Source: Silurus meridionalis
Lineage: Eukaryota > Chordata > Actinopteri > Siluriformes > Siluridae
Direction of reading: 5' to 3'
DNA: 64,000 nt
NCBI RefSeq assembly: GCF_014805685.1
Contig: NC_060885.1
Span: 18,466,132 to 18,530,131, forward strand
Every line of letters starts with the position of its first letter. Within the stretch, counting starts at the first letter, position 1. The notes beneath the pieces were generated by a model that was not told where the DNA came from, ran no database searches, and saw only the letters and a list, made by a program, of their open reading frames with translations. The position numbers and the translations under genes were made by a program. Positions 12,390-25,589 of the stretch are shown piece by piece.

Positions 12390-12925
12390 GGCTCCTAAAT
12401 GTGTGATTCCCACTATGAAGTATGGATAATTTAGTTGAATCTGAGAGCACACTTAACCAGCATGGCCAACACAGCATTTTGCAGCATCATGCAATTCTAT
12501 CTGCCATTTGCACTTAGTTGGACGATAATTTGGTTTCCAACAGGACAATGAACACAAACACAATTCTAGGATATGTAAGAGCTTTTTTTGTTCAAGAAGG
12601 ACAGTGATGAAGTGATGCATCAGATGTCCCGACCTCCACAATCACCTGATCTAAATGCATTTGAGATGGTTTGGAAAAAGATGGACCAGAGAGCGAAGGA
12701 AAGGCAGCCAACAAGCACTCAACACCTCTGGGAACTCTTAAACCTTACCTCATGAGGCTGACTGAGAGATTACCTTGAATGTGCAAAGCTGTCATAAAAG
12801 CAAAAGGTGGCTACTTTGAAGAATAAAAAATATAAAACATATTCTGTGGAGGTTTTTTTTTTTTCATTTTTTTCCATCATTTTTGTTTACTACATAATTT
12901 CATACATGTTTTGATGTCTATTCCA
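12390..12925 (+). mobile_element. Tc1-like transposon relic (3' half)
   Basis: Degenerate transposase with recognisable stretches: 'tttccaacaggacaatga', 'cctccacaatcacctgatct', 'gagatggtttgg', 'aaagcaaaaggtggctactt'. Both TIRs are lost. The tail near 12790-12825 matches the complement of the 48506-49054 element, so both belong to one family. Confidence 0.75.
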
Positions 12926-12944
12926 GAAACACTAGGCATAAATG

Positions 12945-13145
12945 GCATCTTGCTCACACATTCACACCTAGGGACAAAAGACTGGTACATACTGGTATGA
13001 AATAAGGAGACGGTAGGAAACCCATGGGAAGAACATGCACAGAATCACAAAACAGCCTGTAAATAAAGCTAAAGACTATGAACAAGTCATGTACCTTGGT
13101 GCTGTGAGGCATCAGTGATACCCACTGTGCTATCATGCAGCCCTT
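12945..13145 (+). repeat. Degenerate dispersed repeat, copy 2
   Basis: Shares with 2193-2390 the 'cctaggga' start, the 'ggaaacccatgggaagaacatg' type core and the 'gtgctgtgaggcatcagtg' end. It is diverged and non-coding. Confidence 0.45.
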
Positions 13146-15141
13146 ATCTGACAATAGATAATAAAAAATCAGGCAAGCCTATTTCTGGGATTTCCTTCAA
13201 CTTCACACAACACATACACTTTAGGATTTGAAGAGATGTTAAAATTGCATCAGAATGAGGAAGCAGTTATAGGTTATGTTCCTGACCACACAAGCATAAA
13301 TGAAGAAAGGTTATAATGGGATAACAATATACAGAAAAAATGGCTATTTTAATATTATTAACCACAAGGTCTTGGTACAGGTCTCCTAGAATTAAAATTG
13401 ATTTGATGGAGCTGAGCAAACACAATCTATTTCCAATAATCAGAATCTGACATTTGTAACATACTCTAATTAAAGCTTATTAAAGCTTTTATCATGAGGC
13501 AAGTAGACAATGAATCATAGTTTACATTCAAGTCAGTTCACATTGTCAAAAGTACAAAAATACTTTTAAAAAAAAAAAGGAAAATACCAAAACTTAGTGA
13601 AAATACTTTGAGCTGCCATATTTCAACAGATTCTGCAGATCTTCTTTAAAGTGTTAATGAAGGAATTTGTACCATTATCTACAACATTATGATGAATTTA
13701 GAGCAAAGGAATTATGTAGTCACTACAGCAATGTAAAATTAGGAATAACATTTTCATTGATATTTCATTGCACTGAGATTTGATTGCAGCATTAAACAGC
13801 TCCATTTGAACAGCCCACATTCTGATGCACAATTATTAAAACAATTATTATTTAGCAATTATTATTATTTAAATAATCAGCATGTAAGCTTGGTTGGTAA
13901 AGTTGTAATGAATTCTGCTAGACTACAAACTGACTTATTAATTATAGTTAATTATTTTTAATAGGTAGTAAAATAATAGGAAAAAAACAAGGAAAATAAG
14001 AGTTAGAACTGCATGCAAAACTAACAAATGGCTCATATTACTTTTTAGTTTTAGGACCATTATAACATACTACTTTAATTATGCAGGGTTGGGAAAGTGC
14101 TTGCTAATTGAAATGTTCCTAAACTTTTTTTCTAAAAGGTTTTCAAAGTACTTAGTGATACAATGCTTCTGGGACTCAAGATTTGTCAAGAAAACTAATC
14201 CTAGCAATAAACAATGTGGAAATACAATTTGCTTTGAAAATAAAAAATAAAAAATAGGGTCACTGCTTTAAAAATGCTGCAGGATATTCAAAGGGATATA
14301 CATGCTTAGCAATCCAGTTCTGATTAATTCATCCATGCAGGTATATAATAAAGTAATAATATACCATAATTTTAACTTATAATGGTTAAGACTCATCTAA
14401 ATGAGATGCCAAGATGAAAACATTTGACCATCTTTTAGGAAGAGGTTTTAAAATAAAAGTGACAAAGTGACAAAAACTAGTTAAATATGAACAATATTCT
14501 TATGCCGGTTGGTCATTATCATCCTCCTCTGCAGAAATCACTCTAGTGTGCTCATTGGAGAAAAAACTTTATGGAGCAGCTGCACTGATAATGCGCAATT
14601 GCAGGTTGCCTGGCTTTATGAAGGCGTGCCCAGGCATTTATTCAGTTACTCTGGTGTAACATCAAACTGAGCAGTGCGGTCAGCCTAAGGGCACACTAAA
14701 AGCAGAACAAGAGCTTAGCAGTGCTAAGGTTCTGCCTGGAGCCAGGATTCACTTTCTAGATGACGTCCTATGTTCTGTCTTTGTTGTAGAACAAAGCCGC
14801 CTTCACGTTTTCTGATGAGTGTCAAAATGCTGTCATAATGGTGTGAAGAAGTTCAACACTAATGAATGCTCTAATCTGATAAATATATGTTGCTCATTCA
14901 AAATACCAGCCAGTAAACAATTTCATAAACAAAAGCAGTGACACTTTCCCTGCATTTGCAGCAACACATCAGCCATGATGGTAACAAGGCAGATCTCACA
15001 ATCAAATTACTTTCCTTAATATATTATGTCTTAAATAAAATAGGACAATTAAATGAAAACACATAAAAAGCTTGAATTCATGTTAACCTAAAATCCAGTT
15101 CTGGATATGGAGAACGGTATCGTAACTGTAAAAGCACTTAC

Positions 15142-15252
15142 ATTAGCCTGGACTATGATTAGGTAGCGTGTTCTTTCTTCATAGTTTAATCTCTCAGCAA
15201 GAACAATGTTACCAGACAATGTGCTGGCCACCTGTACAGTCCTGTTTGACAT
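15142..15252 (-). CDS. pcdh15: pcdh15 exon, EC2 middle
   Basis: 111 bp (37 codons, residues 204-240), phase 0. It holds LSGNIVLAERLNYEERTRY followed by LIIVQAN, matching human LTGNIVLRKRLNYEDKTRY and FVIIQAN. RLNYE is the DRE-type calcium-site motif of EC2. The first ten residues differ from human more than the rest. The acceptor is tttcgcag/AT and the donor AAT/gtaagt. Confidence 0.95.
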
Positions 15253-15360
15253 CTGCGAAAGAAAAACACAAAGATTAATGACAGAGACAGCCAAAGAATA
15301 AAACACATTTTGCCATAGCAGTTAAAAAAAATAGCTATACATATTTGAAATGGACTTTAC

Positions 15361-15480
15361 CGGGTCATTCGGATTGTACTGGATGCCGTATTCAATTTGG
15401 CCATTTGGTCCATCATCAATGTCAGTGGCTCCGTTGTTTCCTGAGAAACCAGTGAAGATGGTGGTGCCAACAGGAGTGAG
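15361..15480 (-). CDS. pcdh15: pcdh15 exon, EC2 N-terminal half
   Basis: 120 bp (40 codons, residues 164-203), phase 0 at both ends. It encodes [14 protein letters not shown], then [15 protein letters not shown], almost the same as human EC2. [10 protein letters not shown] holds the DXD-type calcium ligands. The acceptor is cctctccag/CT and the donor CCG/gtaaag. It is separated from the next exon by an intron of only 108 bp, while the intron before it is 11.6 kb and is loaded with retroelements. Confidence 0.96.
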
Positions 15481-16492
15481 CTGGAGAGGCAGAATGTTAC
15501 AAACATAGAGACAATGTGATTAAAATGAATCAACTGTCACTAAGACATTTATGCACTATTTATATTATAAATATGCATGTAAAATCTCTTCTTGTAAATT
15601 CAAAATACTGAATAAAACATAATTTGATATGTGGTACTAGATTTATATGTAACATTCCTGCTATTCTGTCTATTTTTGTTGTTGTTTTACCTTATGCTTC
15701 AATTGTAATCAAATCATCTTCCAATTCTCACCCTAAGCAATATATTAACTCAATATTATATAAAATCCTTAGAAATATGAAATGACCTTAAAATTGTAAA
15801 TAATTTCAAAAAGCAAATTCAGGTCAGAGAATCTGAAATATTTCTCCGTCCATCAAATCAAAACCATGGGTACAGTAAGTGTAAGTGTGCTGAGCCAACT
15901 TTAACTTAATATGCTGCTGCAGCTGCTAACATAACTACTGCATAGCTAAACACATACATAAATAAGTTATACAAGCTTGAAAATGGTGTATTTGGAGTGT
16001 TGTTTTTTTTTGTTAGAATTTTAGAGATAGTGCTGCTCTTTACTACAATGCTTTCTTAATTATTACAAAATGTACACATAAAATAATGATACATTTCATA
16101 AATAACTCATTTATAGTTACATTAGTTGCATAAGCCTTTAACATAGAAGGAGATTTTTGATCTCTCAGTAACATGATAAATAGTGTTTTCTTTCATTAAA
16201 ATGAGAGGCTGGTGAGGAAATGTCTATATATAGCTCTACACAGCTATGACACTTGCTTCATAATTATCAGTTAAAATTCTCTAAAAAGAAAAACTTAGCT
16301 GTTTTAAGAAGTTTATTAATGCATGAATTATGCAGAATGTCCACAGCAAAAAAAAAAAAAAAATGTGAATGAGCTGTTATAAGAATATATGTAAAATAAG
16401 CACAAATATATCAACCTGGATTTTTTACCAATGATTTTGTAATCACTGTAATCTATGCAGACAATTTGGTAAAAAAAATCATCAAATGATTG

Positions 16493-16976
16493 TGTCAGGA
16501 TCTTCCGGGCTCTTAGCACGCAATTGCGGTTTCGCGGCGCACGCATCCGGGTCGGCGGCCATCTTGACGTTTTTTCTGCATCACTGGTAATTTAAGGACA
16601 ACAAAGACATTTACTCAATGCCAAGTTATCTCACCAGCTTTCCATGTACCTAGTATTATTCTCTTCACCCTGCCTGTTCTGGTTCCTATTCCCTACTAGT
16701 TAACCCGATCCCTGTTCTGCTCTGCCTCTGCTCTGATTTGGACTCTGGACTGTTTTTGGCCTGTGTTTTTACTCCGCCCTATATTGCTCTGGTTGTCAGC
16801 TCTTGGATTTTGGACTGTTTAGAATTTAAGATTTTGGTTTCCCTGCACTGCTCTGTCTCCTGGCTGTATTATGGACTTTGTTTTGCCTTTGCCTGTTTTT
16901 TTTTTAAAGCCTGCTTTCTATTACCCTGTGGCATCCTGCATTTGGGTCCTTTCCTTCCAGTCACGCATCACTGACA
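16493..16976. mobile_element. Solo LTR of an LTR retrotransposon
   Basis: 484 bp starting TGTCAGGATCTTCCGGGC and ending CACGCATCACTGACA. The TG...CA ends have a short inverted repeat (TGTCAG/CTGACA) and are flanked by GATTG at 16488-16492 and 16977-16981. The GC-rich start and the 'cctgcatttgggtcctttcc' block near the end resemble fish Ty3/gypsy-type LTRs. There is no internal region, so recombination between two LTRs probably removed it. Confidence 0.75.
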
Positions 16977-17389
16977 GATTGATTGATTATCATTTGGGTG
17001 TGGCAGCATATTTGACACCATATACAGTATACGCTACCCAGAATGTCGAAATAAAACGCTTTCTAGATTCCATGCAAAGGACAGTGTGAACTTGCAAAAA
17101 AAAACAGCACAAACGGCACAGTACGATAACACTGGCTTTTTCGCCTGTATTTTTGAAAAATAATAAACTTTCCAACATAAGGAAAAGACAAAATATCTTT
17201 TTTAATGTAAATCGTTTTTTAATGGAATAACATTTGTGAAAGTGATAGAGTTTTTTTCCTCTAGCACGTGGAAAATTAACTATACAATAGCAAAGCAAAA
17301 ACATAAAAGTAAGAGAAAACTAGAAAAGATCAAAAGTGCAGGTGGTAGGAAGAAAAGTCAGAATAAAGCAGAACTCCCCTGAGGCCTGA

Positions 17390-17557
<168 letters not shown>

Positions 17558-18264
17558 ATCTTATATCTTAAAGAAAATTCTTTATTTTATTTATGCTGAC
17601 TTGAAAACGTTTTTATTTTTTTTTTTACTTATAGTTGAGCCTGCTTGCTGCCATTTCTTTTTAAATGAAAAATAAGACTTACAATATAAAATATGATGAA
17701 ACCTAATGCAAGACTGATTATCTGTGTATAACATCATGGTCCAAAGGTTTTTTTGGCTTTTATTATTGAATTAAACATTAATTTAAACATTTTCAGGTTT
17801 GTAGTTACATCTGCAAGAAAAGTTGTTCCTGTTACCACGTGTCACAGCACGGATAAACATCCACTCCCTTCTTTTTTTCTCCCTTCAAAAAAAAAAAACA
17901 GCTTGACATTTTCGCTGGGAATAAAAGTGTAAAACTCCTCTGTTCTGAAGTCTTAAGGAAATGTTACATAAACAGCGCATAACAAAAAAACTAAGCACAT
18001 CAATGACTTTTTTCCTTTTTTAAAACTATGCACTTTTGTCAGGTTTTAGAGACAGAACGGTTTAAAAAAAATGGCAGACAAAGCTTTGTTATAGCATTGT
18101 CAAAAAAACAGGCAGGGGTCAGGCGATCAACAAAGGCTAGACACAAAACAAAATCCAAAATCCAGAGCAAAACAAGCTTAAAATACAAAATAGTCTGCAC
18201 GAGAAAAAAGCATGGAATATCAACAGTGAAGACATGAGATGTTACTTTGCATCATGTGGTTGGT

Positions 18265-20165
18265 TTGCGAATGGCTTATATAGTGTATATAATGGTTAAT
18301 GTATTGATCATAATATCCTTCTTTGCTAGACTAGAAAATGTTGTTGGAATAAAGGGAACAGCTGTCTCCTGGTTTAGGTCTTATTTGACTGATCGCAATC
18401 AAGGATCTGTCTTAGGCCAACTGCTTTTCTTTCTATATATGCTGTCTCTGGGTAAAATTATACGTAAACATGGTATTAGCTTCCATTGCTATGCTGAGGA
18501 TACACAGTTGTATATTTCAGCAAAGTTAGATGAGAGAGATCAATGTCGAAGAGTGTGTAAAGGACATTAGACTAACTTCTGCTTAACTCTGATAAGATGG
18601 AAGTAAGTTTTATTAGGACCACATGTAGCTAGAAGTAAACTTTCCGATTGCATAGCGTCTCTGGATGGTCTTTCTATCTCAGTTTGTACAGCAGTCAAAG
18701 ACCTTGCTGTGATTGTTGACTCTAGTCGGTTCTTTGAGGCTCATAACGTTTAAATAAACTTTAAATAACATTACCAGATAGCCTTCTTTTACCTTGAAAT
18801 AGTGCTAAAATTAGAAATATGATGTTGTTACAGGATGCAGAAAAACTAGCTGATGCTTTTGTTACATCTGGATTACACTACTGTAATGCTTTACTGTCTG
18901 GGTGTTTGAGTAAGTGCATAAATAAGCTTTAGTAAGTCAATAATGCAGCAGCAAGAGTCTTAACTGTATCTAGAAATAAGACCACATCACCCCTGTTTAC
19001 TCAGTCTACACTGGCTGCCAATTAAATCTCGCATTGATTATAAACTGCTACTACTGACGTATAAATCACTTAACAGTCTCATCCCGCAGTATCTAAATGA
19101 ACTTTTGTTCCTTATGATCCCCACGCCTACTTAGATCAAAAGGTGCAGGCTGTTTGTTGGTACCTCAAATAATGAAGACTACAGCAGGGGGCAGAGCTTT
19201 CACTTACAAAGCCCCACAGTTATTGAATAGCCTTTGTACTAGTGTTCAGGACTCGGACACAGTCTCAGTGTTCAAGTTGAGGCTGAAGACAAATTTTTTT
19301 AGTCAAGCCTATTAATAGTAGGGTTTCTTAGGTAAATGAGCAGATCTGGCGGGATCATTGATATTAAATGTTCAGTGAACTGGAATATGTGTATGCTGTC
19401 ATTCCCTCACTCTCAACGTTCACTCAGGTTTGTTGGCTGTGGTGTGGGGGACCGTTTCTAATCCCAGAGTGTTATTTTTTGGCGCTTCCTTTTAGTTATG
19501 CTGCTGTAGTGAGTTTTGCTGTAATCCCCGACTGCACCATGTCCTTAACTTTTACACAACAATAAGGATACTTAAAAATCCATATCCCTCTCTCCCTATC
19601 ACCCCTCTTTCTCTCTCTGTCAAGTAAAACATGCTCCTGAAGTAACAGTGTCCACTGTTCCAGGCCCTCTCCTCTCTTTGGATCTGCCTGCTGCATCCGA
19701 TCCTGCCTCTGGAAGGTGTTCTCTTGGATTGGAGGCCACTCTGTGCAGCTGTGTATGGTTTCTTATCAACAGCCTTGGGAGCCATGAAATTACGAAGTAA
19801 GAACAGGAGCTTCGAGGATTTGGATTTGGACTGTAGTTAATGTCAACAGTCTGCTACACTGACTCAGGACTACAGTTTGCATCTGATTGCCATCACTGCA
19901 CACCTCAACATCATTTAGCTATAATAAATGGACATTTGGTGCCACCCAAATGAGGATGGGTTCCCTCTTAAGTATGGTTCCCCTTAAGGTTTCTTCCTAA
20001 TGCCATCTCAGAAAGTTTTTTCTCACCACAGTCACCACCGACTCACTCATTAGGGACCTACACTTATAAATAACATATACACACTTATCATGTAATCGTG
20101 TAAACCTGCTTTAAGACAATGGACATTACATTGTTAAAAGTTCTTTACAAATAAATTGAATGAAT
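18265..20165 (+). mobile_element. L2-like LINE, 5' truncated, copy 1
   Basis: The RT domain is visible at 18330-18560: [20 protein letters not shown], then [13 protein letters not shown]. The catalytic YADD box reads YAED, so the enzyme is dead, and a deletion joins LTDRNQ directly to GSVLGQ. The middle is full of stops. The 3' part matches 30330-31530 block for block (cctgtttactcag, gcagggggcagagctttc, atgaggatgggttccc, ttaaggtttcttcc) and ends in an AT-rich tail near 20160. It lies antisense to pcdh15. Confidence 0.85.
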
Positions 20166-20635
20166 TACATTGAGTGTATGTACAATAAAAGAAACTGACC
20201 TTGTAGAGGAGACTGTCATCATTTGAATGGCATAACTGCTAAACCATTTTCTGAATTACAAAAATGTTTTAAGTACTCAAAATTTTGTGAATAGTCATGG
20301 TTCTATATATAACTGTTACCTTTTACAAAGAACCCTTGTGAAACCATTTTCCAGAGTGTAAATGCATAAAATAGTGTAAATGCATAAAAGCCATTAGTGT
20401 AAGTAGATTTTGTTGCAGTCCAATTATGATTACTTCATTGCATCCAAAGATTTAGAATGAGATCAGAAGCATGAGAAGCATCTTTGGTTTAAACCAATGA
20501 ATGAAAAAGAGGACTGAGAATCAATATCAGTTAGCATCTAATATTCATGCAGACCTTATTATGGAGTTAGGCACTGCCACACACACTGTGAGCATGCCCA
20601 CTTGGCTCTGAATGTTCATTCATTAATTCTTCACT

Positions 20636-20790
20636 ACAGGTAGTTTCTGAATTGCGAAGATGCTTTACCATGACACCATCATAACTAAAAATATCGTAAG
20701 TCGAGACATGGCCTAGCCTAACCAGGAATCTTAAAAAATGGTGATCAGTATGGGGTAGTATACTGTAATTTGTTAATAATTAAACAAATG
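20636..20790. mobile_element. Possible MITE fragment
   Basis: Starts tacaggtagtttctgaattg and contains atcgtaagtcgagacatgg, resembling the common 'gtagtcctcgacttacg' MITE ends of vertebrates. No matching right end was found. Confidence 0.35.
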
Positions 20791-20985
20791 ACAGTACATC
20801 AGTATATCACTGGCCCTGCATCACATTATAAAGTTATTTCTTGAGTTGAACACATCCACATAAGCTCAGAAAGGGTTTATTAAATAACTGATTATGTGGC
20901 CTGTCGATTAGAGGTGTTAAAGCAGAAAAAAAAATTGCCGTACAGGGCTATCAGGGTGCACCACTGTATCAGTCCATTTGTGTTA

Positions 20986-20986
<1 letters not shown>

Positions 20987-21029
<43 letters not shown>

Positions 21030-21048
21030 GTGTGTGTGTGTGTGTGTG
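20987..21048. repeat. (TG)n microsatellite
   Basis: TG units with a single TAGG interruption near 21027. Confidence 0.96.
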
Positions 21049-21884
21049 CTTCCAGTTTTTAAAGAGTAGCAGAAAAGTAGCAGCAATTTAGCTCTGATGA
21101 AGAAAGGAAAAATGCAAGCAGACTGTATAATAAGTTTAAAACCTCCAATAAACAATGCATACTAGGATTATGTCCATCACTTTAATCAAGATAAGCAGCA
21201 TGACTTCTTTACTTGGTCCGGAGCAGACGAAACTAACCAATCATCAGTGCTGAGCTGTATTTGTCTCATCTACAAAAACACTGAAGTCTGAAAATGAAAC
21301 TCTTGCTGCCTGATGCACAGCCACATTAGTTATGCAGAAGTAATGTGTCATCAGCATAGGCAATTTTGCCCCAATATTAAATCGCCGCTGATTATATTGC
21401 ATGCTTCTGACTGAAATTGAGCGATGCTAAAATTAAAACGGGGAGGGGAGAGAGAAAGACTAAATGTACTGAGAATAAAGGGAGAGTCAAGAGATTAGAG
21501 AGGCAATGCTTAACCTCTACAGTCCTAGCCAAGATAAAATATATATATTGTGTATTGCACAGTCAGTCAGCCAGTCTTTTTTATTGTAGCAAGACAGCTG
21601 AAAGAACCTGTTTATTGACCTGACATTCAAATGAAATCAATGCAAAGCAGTGGTCTGCCTCCTGATCTCAATTTCTTATAGATAAGAACAACAAAATACT
21701 TTCCCAAAATCAACATGACATCATCATCATCAGTATCTGCCATGTCACTTTCAAAAAGAGTTTTTAAAGGTGCTATTCACGTTACATTTCACTGAAGAGG
21801 GAAAGATTGCATAGGCCGACATAAAACTGTTATGAATTAGGCTTTTGACCACTACTGCAAATCCAAGCAATTTGCAAGTTTGTA

Positions 21885-22050
21885 GTTGATTGTAGCTTAT
21901 TGGTTACATTTTCAGACATCTGATGGGAAAGTCTTATGTTCCAATCTCAGCACTGCCAAGCTTCCACTGCTGTGCCCTTGAGCAAGGCATTGAAACCCTC
22001 AACAGCTCAATTGTATAAACAAGCATCTGCCAAAAGACACAAATGTAAAT
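21885..22050 (+). mobile_element. SINE relic
   Basis: Reads 'gttccaatctcagcactgcc', 'ccactgctgtgcccttgagc', 'aaggcattgaaaccctcaac' and ends 'catctgccaaaagac', the pattern of a very common fish SINE-like repeat. The 5' part is diverged and no intact tRNA-like promoter boxes remain. Confidence 0.6.
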
Positions 22051-22555
22051 AATTAGGTTTGAAATGCTGTCAGTCATTGATTGGAAGTTAGTTACCAAGT
22101 TCAGCCACTTTGATTATCATAAGGAGAAAGCCATGTGTTGAGTCAGTCACAAAAATCCATTTATGAAGAGCATACTGTGCCACCCCGTGGCAAAAATATA
22201 CAAACTACCTCCCTACCATATTATACATTATACACTCATTGACTCCTAGTGAAGCAATGTTGTTGTCTAATGAACAGTAACCTTTACTTCATTAAAGAAA
22301 GTGTATTTGAATCTGTCACAGGCTCCCACTAAAGAAATGTGTCAGTGAACGTTTATTATGAGATTGTCTACAGGTTTTTAAGGACAATTTTATGCAGGCA
22401 ACACTGTCCATGGTATAGAGGTTGCATTACATAAGTAAGGATCAATATTTACATTCTTAAAATCAGTTACACCAAGAGGAATAAATCAGAAAAAAGGAAA
22501 TATAGAAAATACATATCGTTAGCATTTCATTGCCAAACTCATGAAATGTTTATGG

Positions 22556-22690
22556 GTAATGAATTCTCAATTATACACTACATTGACAAACATTTGTGGA
22601 CACCTTACACCCAAATGTGATATATGTAATATACACACCCATATATTCCTCAAACCTTTGCAATGGAAAATGGAACAATGGAACAATTTT
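22556..22690 (+). mobile_element. Tc1-like transposon, left fragment
   Basis: Starts 'tacactacattgacaaacat' then 'ttgtggacacc', a diverged left terminus of the family also seen at 52184-52660. It is cut off by DIRS-type sequence. The right remainder is probably at 26705-26940. Confidence 0.55.
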
Positions 22691-23000
22691 TACAATGGAA
22701 AGCGTGGCATTACCGGCTTGGTGACATCAGGACCAGGAAGCTATAGAAAGCACATGGAGTGAAACTGGCACTAGATTCTGAAAAGGGAAGGAAGCACTGC
22801 AGGGATGGTGGCTGTGTGGCATAAAGATGCAGCATCTCGTTCCCTCGGGGACCTGGAGTCCCCTATACGTGACCTGGAGACGTTCCCCCTCGGGAATTTG
22901 AGATGACCTGGATTGGAGAATGGTCTCTACCACCTCAGTGGAGAGACTGGAGACTAGGAGCTGTGCCCCCTCAGGGCCCGCAGCCACAGTTTCCACAGTT
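22690..23000 (-). mobile_element. DIRS retrotransposon terminus with recombinase scrap
   Basis: The left part (accaggaagctatagaaagc, acatggagtgaa) matches the terminal region of the 62493 copy (aagctataaaaagcacatgg). The minus strand at about 22890-22960 encodes SLSTEVVETILQSRSS, corresponding to SIKVVETILYSRAP at the start of the tyrosine recombinase of the 63-kb copy. The order terminus then recombinase piece matches a minus-oriented DIRS element with a large internal deletion. Confidence 0.6.
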
Positions 23001-23640
23001 CTGGGCGGGGGTTAACGGCAAGACACGACGTCACTGGTGCAGTGATGTCACAACCAGGAAGCTACAAGATGCGCATGCAGTGGAGCCGACGCTAGCTTCT
23101 GTTTGTTCAGGTAAGTGCTTTGTGTGTGAATCTGTGAAGGCATGAGCTTTAAAAGCAAGCGGAAATTCTGGCTGTGTGTTCCTCCTTGCCCTTGTTTCAT
23201 TTCGGGGGGAAGGAATCCACACAGCCTGGGTGTTTTTTGCTTGGGAGAGAAGCATGCTCAGTCGTCGCCTTATGGAGAGCTCATGGAGAGGCAAAGCAGC
23301 GTCGGATGTCGTTGGATTCGCAAGCGGACCTGACAGAGGGCCTGGAGATGGTGCCCTTTCTCCTGCCTCACCTGCCGGGTCTAGCACTCGCTCCCAGAGG
23401 GAAGGACGCCCTTCGGCGTATTCTTCCCCCAGCGCAAGCAGCGCTGTGCTCCACATTTCTTTCTTTGAGGAGGGAGAGGTTATGGAAGCTAGCAAGCCCA
23501 CAGACTCCTCCCAGCCTGTGCTGTACATCTGTGGCTCACCCTGTCAGATATTCCCGGCAGGGACAGGGCTTATCTGCTGAACACCCCAATGGCCCCTTCT
23601 AGCTTGTTCGGCGACGCCATAGGTTTCTGTTCCTTGTGTA
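23000..23640 (+). mobile_element. DIRS retrotransposon 5' end with gag fragment
   Basis: The leader (gtcacaaccaggaagctaca, ttctgtttgttcag) is followed on the plus strand by a gag-like frame. The pattern CVPPCPCFISGG and HAQSS recalls the cysteine-rich start of fish DIRS gag. Frameshifts split the frame at about 23250. The LINE at 23640 interrupts what follows. It points opposite to the DIRS piece at 25590-26700. Confidence 0.6.
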
Positions 23641-25585
23641 GTAAGATCAATAAATAAATACACAAGTTCCAGAAATAATCTTATTGCAGTTAAAACTGTA
23701 AAATGTCAGATAAGCAAAAACAAAAAAGTTCTAAAGTTTGGACTTCTAAACATTAGATCACTTGCACCCAAAGCACTCATTGTAAATAAGACCGTCACAG
23801 ATAATAACCTCGATTCACTCTGTCTCACTGAGACCTGGATTAAACCAAATGATTATATGGATCTTAATGAGTCTACATCGTCAGGATATGCTTATAGCAT
23901 GAGCCCTGTCAGACTGGTCATGGGGGTGGTGTAGCAACCATTTACAGTGCCCATTTTAATGTTAGTCAAAGATTAGGATTTAGGTTTAAATCATTCGAAG
24001 GGATAGTTCTTTAATTTGTACTTTCAGACATACATAAAAACCCTATTATCTCTCCCCCAGGCCACCGTGTACAGACCCCCAGGGCCCTACGTTGATTTTC
24101 TTCAAGAGTTTGCTCACTTTCTTTCAGACCTCTGCTGCTTGTAGGAGATTTTAATATTTACGTAGATGATGTAAATTATGCCCTAGGAATAACATTTCTG
24201 GACTTACTAAACTCTTTTGGGGTTAAACAAAACATAACTAGTCCAACTTATTGTTTAAATCACACACTAGACTTAATAATATCCCATGGAGCGGATGTCA
24301 CTGATATAGACATTTTACCTCAGAGTGATGATATCACAGACCATTGCCTCATACTGTACACAGTACCGGTAGAGCAGATTAGCTGCGTCTCATCACCAAA
24401 TTTAACTTGGTAGGACTATTGTTCCGACCACTAAGGACAGATTCACAAATAACCTGCCTGATTTATCAAAATTTCTCAGTAAACCCCTAAATGCTAATGA
24501 TCATGAGGAAATGGCTAACAACATAGACACTATCCTCACTAGCACATTAGACACTGTTGCCCCATCCAAATAAAAAAGGTTAGAGAAAAAACACCTGCAC
24601 CATGGTATAATAGTCATACTCATGCCCTCAAGAGAGCAGTCCGTGATCTGGAAAAAAAAATAGAAAAAACTAAATTGGAGGTATTTATAATTGTGTATAA
24701 AGACAGTATGCTCAGCTACAGACAGGCGCTAAATGCTGCTAGAGCTCAGTACCTGAGCAAACTCATAGAAAACAAAAAAACAATCCCAGTTTCCAGTATA
24801 ATGGCTAAATTAAAAACAAATCAGGTATCTGAAAAATGTATTCCATCACAGTTTAGTAGTGAGGACTTTATGAATTTCTTCACACTCCTCACTATCTGTA
24901 GGTCACGTCCTTAAACCCCTCAAGTTGGCATTAAAAAACCTAATTTGGATCCAAATAAACTATCAGAGTACAGACCCATTTTAAATATTCTGTTTATGTA
25001 TATGATTTTAGAAAAGATTGTGTCTGCCCAGTTATGTTCCTTCTTACAAGAAAACAAAATCTTAGAAGAGTTTCAGTCAGGTTTCAGGCCCAATCATAGC
25101 ACAGAAACTGTAGTCATTACACTGTAGTCATGTATTTATTAATCATCATTAAACAAGCTACAGTTACAGTTCATAATGCAGCAGCCAGAGTTCTAACAAG
25201 GTTGACAAAATATAACCATATAACCCCAATCTTATCATCCCAACACTGGCTACCTGTTAAGTTTCAAATTAACTACAAACTATTGCTACTTACCTACAAA
25301 ACCCTAAATGTTTTAGCTTCCATGTATCTATCCAGTCTTCTAACATGCTACAATCCACCACACTCCTTGAGATCTCAAAACTTCATACTGTTCATATAAC
25401 CTAAATGAGGATGGGTTCCCCTTTTGAGTCTGGTTCCTCTCAAGGTTCCTTCCTGATAACATCTAAGTTTTTCCTTGTTACAGTCACCCAGGCTGCTCAT
25501 CAGAGATAAATAGACATCATCAATTTTAATTCTTAAATTCTGTAAAGCTGTTTTGAGACAATGTCTATTGTGAAAAGTGTTAAAG
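23640..25585 (+). mobile_element. L2-like LINE, internally deleted, copy 2
   Basis: Endonuclease-domain scraps: 'ctcactgagacctggattaa' (LTETWI) near 23825 and 'cttgtaggagattttaat' (VGDFN) near 24138. RT scraps: YRPILNILF near 24970 and EEFQSGFRPNHSTETVVITL near 25066. It then jumps to the 3' end (atgaggatgggttccccttt, tctcaaggttccttcctgat, aagctgttttgagacaatg). Stops are throughout. It sits between two DIRS pieces of opposite orientation. Confidence 0.85.
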
Positions 25586-25589
25586 GTAG

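Larger units (their letters stand above)
10729..15141 (-). other. pcdh15 intron, about 4.4 kb
   Basis: Intron between the 15142-15252 and 10558-10728 exons. It contains an (AC)n tract, a pogo-like MITE joined to a palindrome, a Tc1 relic and a dispersed repeat. The stretches 10729-11413, 11476-11930 and 13150-15141 have no gene or element I can recognise. Confidence 0.7.

Noticed and set aside
23031..23528. 165-codon minus-strand frame opposite the DIRS gag region
   Set aside because: The plus strand carries the gag-like cysteine pattern and leader; the minus frame shows no domain and is a shadow in GC-rich sequence.
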